This document shows, piece by piece, positions 61,506 to 64,000 of a DNA stretch of 64,000 nt. The stretch is from Pseudomonadota bacterium (GTDB taxonomy: Bacteria > Desulfobacterota > Desulfobacteria > Desulfobacterales > Desulfobacteraceae). Made by a program: the position numbers and the translations under genes. Location: NCBI GenBank assembly GCA_018821535.1, contig JAHJLV010000044.1:107167-171166 (forward strand), in the 5' to 3' direction. A model generated the notes under the pieces. It searched no databases. It saw only the letters and a list, made by a program, of their open reading frames with translations, and had not been told where the DNA came from. Position 1 is the stretch's first letter, and every line of letters starts with the position of its first letter.

Positions 61506-62951
61506 ATGTCAGAATCCATTAAAGCATCTTCGTACATCGATCTTGATCTTTCCTTGAAGTATAAGGTAAAAAATATTTCCCTTGCAGAAGAAGGGCATAA
61601 GGATATGCAGCTTTCAGAAAAGGAAATGCCGGGCCTGATGGCCATTCGGGAAAAATATGGTCCTGAAAAACCGCTCAAGGGCATGAAGATTATGGGCAGT
61701 CTTCATATGACCATTCAGACTGCAATGCTCATTGACACTCTCTATGAACTGGGCGCCGATATCCGGTGGGCCACCTGTAATATTTTTTCAACCCAGGATC
61801 ATGCAGCCGCTGCAATTGCAGAAAAAGGCAGTGCTGCTGTTTTTGCCTGGAAAGGTGAAACCCTTGAGGAGTTCTGGTGGTGCACGGAACAGGCATTGAT
61901 CTGGCCGGATGGTTCAGGACCGGATCTGATTGTTGATGATGGTGGTGACGCGACCTTATTCGTTCATCAGGGGGTGAAGGTGGAAAAAAATCCGTCACTG
62001 CTTGAGCTGCCGACCCACAGCGTTGATGAAAGATGTCTGATGGCTCGCCTGCAAGTGTCTTATGCGCAAAATCCGGCCAGATGGACGCAGATTGCCAAAA
62101 ATATCCGCGGTGTTTCAGAAGAGACCACAACCGGTGTTCACAGGCTTTATCAGCTTGCCCAGAAAAACGAACTGCTGTTTCCGGCGATTAATGTGAATGA
62201 TTCTGTAACCAAGTCCAAGTTTGATAATCTGTACGGATGCAGAGAATCGCTTGCAGACGGTATTAAACGGGCAACCGATGTCATGCTGGCGGGAAAAACC
62301 GTTATTATTGCAGGATATGGTGATGTGGGCAAAGGCTGTGCTGCATCCATGCGAGGCTATGGCGCTATTGTATGGGTGACGGAAATTGATCCGATCTGTG
62401 CGCTTCAGGCGGCCATGGAAGGCTTTCGCGTAGTAACCATGGAAGAGGCTGTTGTGCATGGGGATATCTTTGTTACTGCCACTGGTAATTATCATGTGAT
62501 CACCGGAAAACATATTGAGCAGATGAAAGATGAATCCATTATCTGCAATATCGGGCATTTTGATAATGAGATTGAAATGAGTTATCTGTATAATCATCCA
62601 AAAGCGGTCAAGCTTAACATTAAACCCCAGGTGGATAAATGGATACTGGAGTCCGGCCGGTCTGTCATTGTTCTTGCAGAGGGGCGCCTGGTGAATCTGG
62701 GATGTGCAACAGGTCACCCCAGTTTTGTGATGAGTAACAGCTTTTCAAATCAGACGCTTGCCCAGATCAAACTGGCAAAAGAAGATCTGGCCATTGATGT
62801 GTATACTCTACCCAAAGAACTGGATGAAGAGGTTGCCAGACTGCATTTGAAGAATCTGTCTGTCACCCTGACAAAATTGACCCAGGAACAGTCGGATTAT
62901 CTGGGGATTCCGGTTAACGGGCCTTTTAAATCCAACCATTACCGGTATTAA
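61506..62951 (+). CDS. ahcY: S-adenosylhomocysteine hydrolase
   Basis: Splits SAH into adenosine and homocysteine, 481 aa, using bound NAD. Landmarks are [19 protein letters not shown] near residue 62, the NAD motif [22 protein letters not shown] near residue 265, [16 protein letters not shown] near residue 330 and the C-terminal [13 protein letters not shown]. The long insertion between residues 170 and 200 is typical of the plant/bacterial long form. Followed by a terminator at 62963. Confidence 0.97.
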   Translation: MSESIKASSYIDLDLSLKYKVKNISLAEEGHKDMQLSEKEMPGLMAIREKYGPEKPLKGMKIMGSLHMTIQTAMLIDTLYELGADIRWATCNIFSTQDHAAAAIAEKGSAAVFAWKGETLEEFWWCTEQALIWPDGSGPDLIVDDGGDATLFVHQGVKVEKNPSLLELPTHSVDERCLMARLQVSYAQNPARWTQIAKNIRGVSEETTTGVHRLYQLAQKNELLFPAINVNDSVTKSKFDNLYGCRESLADGIKRATDVMLAGKTVIIAGYGDVGKGCAASMRGYGAIVWVTEIDPICALQAAMEGFRVVTMEEAVVHGDIFVTATGNYHVITGKHIEQMKDESIICNIGHFDNEIEMSYLYNHPKAVKLNIKPQVDKWILESGRSVIVLAEGRLVNLGCATGHPSFVMSNSFSNQTLAQIKLAKEDLAIDVYTLPKELDEEVARLHLKNLSVTLTKLTQEQSDYLGIPVNGPFKSNHYRY

Positions 62952-62962
62952 GGGGTTTGATG

Positions 62963-63011
62963 AACCTGCAGAGGATGTGTTTTTGGCACACTGTCTGCAG
63001 GTTTATTTTTT
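62963..63011 (+). terminator. Terminator after ahcY
   Basis: Stem AACCTGCAG (62963-62971) with CTGCAGGTT (62995-63003) and an inner stem, followed by TATTTTTTT. Confidence 0.7.
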
Positions 63012-63090
63012 TGAACATCCTCTTAAATTATCATTTTAGTAGTTATTTCATTGGCTTGTGATAAAAGACAATTTTTTTGGGTGTTTTATG

Positions 63091-63106
63091 GTTCAAAATT
63101 TTGAAC
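63091..63106. promoter_or_regulatory. Perfect 16-bp palindrome, possible enhancer site
   Basis: GTTCAAAATTTTGAAC is its own reverse complement. It lies about 155 bp before the sigma-54 start site, in the range used by enhancer-binding proteins. No regulator is known for it. Confidence 0.45.
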
Positions 63107-63226
63107 TTTTTTGACAGATTCAAGGCAGTTCAGTGGGGATGGTTGTGAAAAAAAAAGAAAGAAAAAATATAAATATGCTTTTAAATGAAGATGTTATGAT
63201 TTTAATAGGGAAGGGTTGCCCTGGTT

Positions 63227-63242
63227 TGGCACATCAATTGCT
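63227..63242 (+). promoter_or_regulatory. Sigma-54 type promoter
   Basis: TGGCAC (63227-63232), N5, TTGCT (63238-63242). The invariant GG (63228-63229) and GC (63240-63241) are separated by exactly 10 bp, as RpoN requires. The expected start of transcription is about 63252. Confidence 0.7.
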
Positions 63243-63251
63243 ATACTAATT

Positions 63252-63340
63252 ATCAACATATAAAAAGATTTAGTTTTTTCATCTTTTTTTCCTTTTCTGA
63301 CAAAGGCTGCTTTAAAAAAGCAGCCTTTGTCAGTTCAGGG
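63252..63340 (+). ncRNA. Candidate small RNA under sigma-54 control
   Basis: The region after the sigma-54 promoter has no coding frame with a ribosome site on the plus strand. It contains a 17-bp perfect stem with a three-A loop (63297-63333). A T5 run comes only at 63344, so termination is not certain. A promoter-hairpin unit of about 90 nt suggests a small RNA; the alternative is that the transcript reads into the antisense of selW. Confidence 0.3.
63297..63333. repeat. Strong intergenic hairpin
   Basis: CTGACAAAGGCTGCTTT (63297-63313) pairs perfectly with AAAGCAGCCTTTGTCAG (63317-63333), loop AAA. It lies 13 bp beyond the selW stop on the minus strand, where the following bases are A-rich, so it is not a standard terminator on that strand. 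Confidence 0.7.
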
Positions 63341-63346
63341 CTCTTT

Positions 63347-63565
63347 TTATGATTTGATTAAAGACAGGATTTCCTCATTTTCAGGAAACCGGTTTGCCTG
63401 ATGCTTTGAAAAAATCATTTTATCATCCACAATGACATCATATATCCCCTTTGATCCGGGAATCAGCTCACAGTCTGCATGAAGTTCATCTTTAAGGAGG
63501 TCTGCCAGACCGGCAGCTCTTGGTTTGTAATTTCAGACAGAACAATATTTTATTTTGATATCCAT
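63347..63565 (-). CDS. SelW-like (Rdx family) selenoprotein
   Basis: Thioredoxin-like selenoprotein of 72 residues, too broken by UGA for a normal ORF call. From the ATG at 63565 it reads MDIKIKYCSV, UGA at codon 11 (63533-63535), then NYKPRAAGLADLLKDELHAD and on to a TAA at 63347. The CxxU motif (Cys8, Sec11) and NYKPRA are the signature of SelW-type proteins; FPENEEILSLIK is the family's C-terminus. A canonical SECIS follows the UGA. GGAG lies 11 bases before the ATG. It sits 20 bp behind a vapC toxin gene, an unusual neighbour. Redox role through glutathione or thioredoxin is inferred from the family. Confidence 0.88.
63502..63516 (-). promoter_or_regulatory. SECIS element of the SelW-like gene
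   Basis: On the minus strand a CUGCC/GGCAG stem closes the loop GGUCU, the same loop as in the E. coli fdhF SECIS. The loop is 21 nt after the UGA, inside the usual 16-37 nt. A GAG/CUC pairing with a 2-nt bulge extends the stem. Confidence 0.85.
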
Positions 63566-63585
63566 AATATTTCAGGCTCCCATTC

Positions 63586-63993
63586 TTATTTTGTTTCAAT
63601 CCAGTTTTCCAACCGCAAACCCTCGACGCTCACAAATTCACGCATGTTGTTGGTGACAAGGATTAAAGATTTACTTCTGGCATGCCCGGCAATGTGTAAA
63701 TCATTGCCCCCTATAGAAATGCCTTTCTTTTCTAAATCCGTTCTCACGTTTCCATAATGGGCAGCAGCATTATCGTCATAGGGCAGGACCTCCAGACGGG
63801 ATACAAAGTCCTCAACCTTGCGCAGGTTGTGAGATGCCATAGCGCTTTTTTCAACACCATGTAATAATTCTGCCAGCGTGATTGAACTGATGCACATCTG
63901 CCCTGCATGGGCGTTAAAGATGTCTAATACTTCAATTGGACGACGCTTGATCACATAAATAACAATATTGGTGTCCAACATATATTTTAACAT
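63586..63993 (-). CDS. vapC: PIN-domain ribonuclease toxin VapC
   Basis: 135-aa PIN-domain toxin. The catalytic acids are Asp in KYMLDTNIVIYV near residue 7, Glu in ITLAELLHG near residue 43 and Asp in GGNDLHIAGHARS near residue 100. The start is taken as the ATG at 63993; the window ends seven bases further, so the expected vapB antitoxin would be just outside on the right. VapC toxins cleave tRNA or rRNA. Confidence 0.88.
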   Translation of the reverse strand: MLKYMLDTNIVIYVIKRRPIEVLDIFNAHAGQMCISSITLAELLHGVEKSAMASHNLRKVEDFVSRLEVLPYDDNAAAHYGNVRTDLEKKGISIGGNDLHIAGHARSKSLILVTNNMREFVSVEGLRLENWIETK

Positions 63994-64000
63994 CAAAAAG

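Noticed and set aside
63111..63139. Sigma-70 promoter with TTGACA at 63111
   Set aside because: No acceptable -10 is found 16-18 bp downstream (TGGGGA).
1..64000. CRISPR arrays, tRNA or rRNA genes, complete insertion sequences
   Set aside because: I saw no spaced direct repeats, no cloverleaf with CCA-type end, no rRNA segments and no intact transposase in any frame.

Overview
The window reads as a piece of chromosome from a sulfate-reducing Desulfobacterota bacterium, most like the Desulfobacteraceae (Desulfobacter, Desulfobacula or Desulfotignum types). The reasons are a zinc-type dissimilatory ATP sulfurylase (sat), several acyl-CoA dehydrogenases, abundant small Fe-S proteins, and two genes that only make sense if UGA is read as selenocysteine. 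The lineage is an inference from gene content; no marker gene was compared.

Layout. 1-1253: gltX, cut by the left edge. 1331-11458: a long co-directional housekeeping run, rpmF-acpP-rpiB-glyA-dCMP deaminase-nrdR-ribD-ribE-ribBA-ribH-nusB-MBL hydrolase-pabBC, holding the whole riboflavin pathway and one-carbon/folate steps. 11546-13807: an AsmA-like membrane protein, a DUF1573 protein whose CGC motif is encoded UGA-Gly-Cys (putative new selenoprotein), and a HAD phosphatase. 13936-15301: sat with a strong terminator. 15332-19654 (minus): ktrA-ktrB potassium uptake and a PiT phosphate transporter behind Pho-box-like repeats. 19919-25894 (minus): rsmI-yraN-rnhB-rplS-SPOUT methyltransferase-trmD-rimM-khpA-rpsP-ffh. 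25992-28754: rlmN, a PP-loop ATPase and nth. 28757-34682 (minus): a seven-gene NrtA/SsuA-type ABC transporter operon that also encodes a cytoplasmic NrtA-like protein, a CheY-NrtA fusion and an HPt protein. 34878-43391: ubiB, a phasin-like protein, two acyl-CoA dehydrogenases (one with a rubredoxin tail), an MBL hydrolase, an AmpG-like permease and a PRC-barrel protein.

43400-46300 is an AT-rich accessory patch. Two, probably three, tandem integron-type gene cassettes can be recognised, because the 5' end of each cassette is the exact reverse complement of the R'' end of its own attC-like site. They carry an HNH nuclease, a NERD/zinc-ribbon protein and an integrase fragment. No integron integrase is present, so this looks like a cluster of attC sites lacking an integrase. 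A RHH/MazF-type toxin-antitoxin pair follows.

46430-54875: yebG, a TetR regulator with its own operator, a ferredoxin-nitroreductase, a cysteine-rich ferredoxin, hypA, an RND efflux adaptor and pump, and a DtxR-type regulator. 55162-58911: lon and two selenodomain-associated type glycosyltransferases. 58938-62951: adenosine kinase-like, metK and ahcY, i.e. the activated-methyl cycle. 62952-64000: an intergenic region with a sigma-54 promoter, an upstream palindrome and a strong hairpin (candidate small RNA), then a SelW-like selenoprotein missed by normal ORF calling, and a VapC toxin at the right edge.

The most interesting items are the UGA-containing DUF1573 gene, the SelW gene with a canonical GGUCU SECIS loop, the ABC/phosphorelay operon, the cassette array, and the sigma-54 driven intergenic element.
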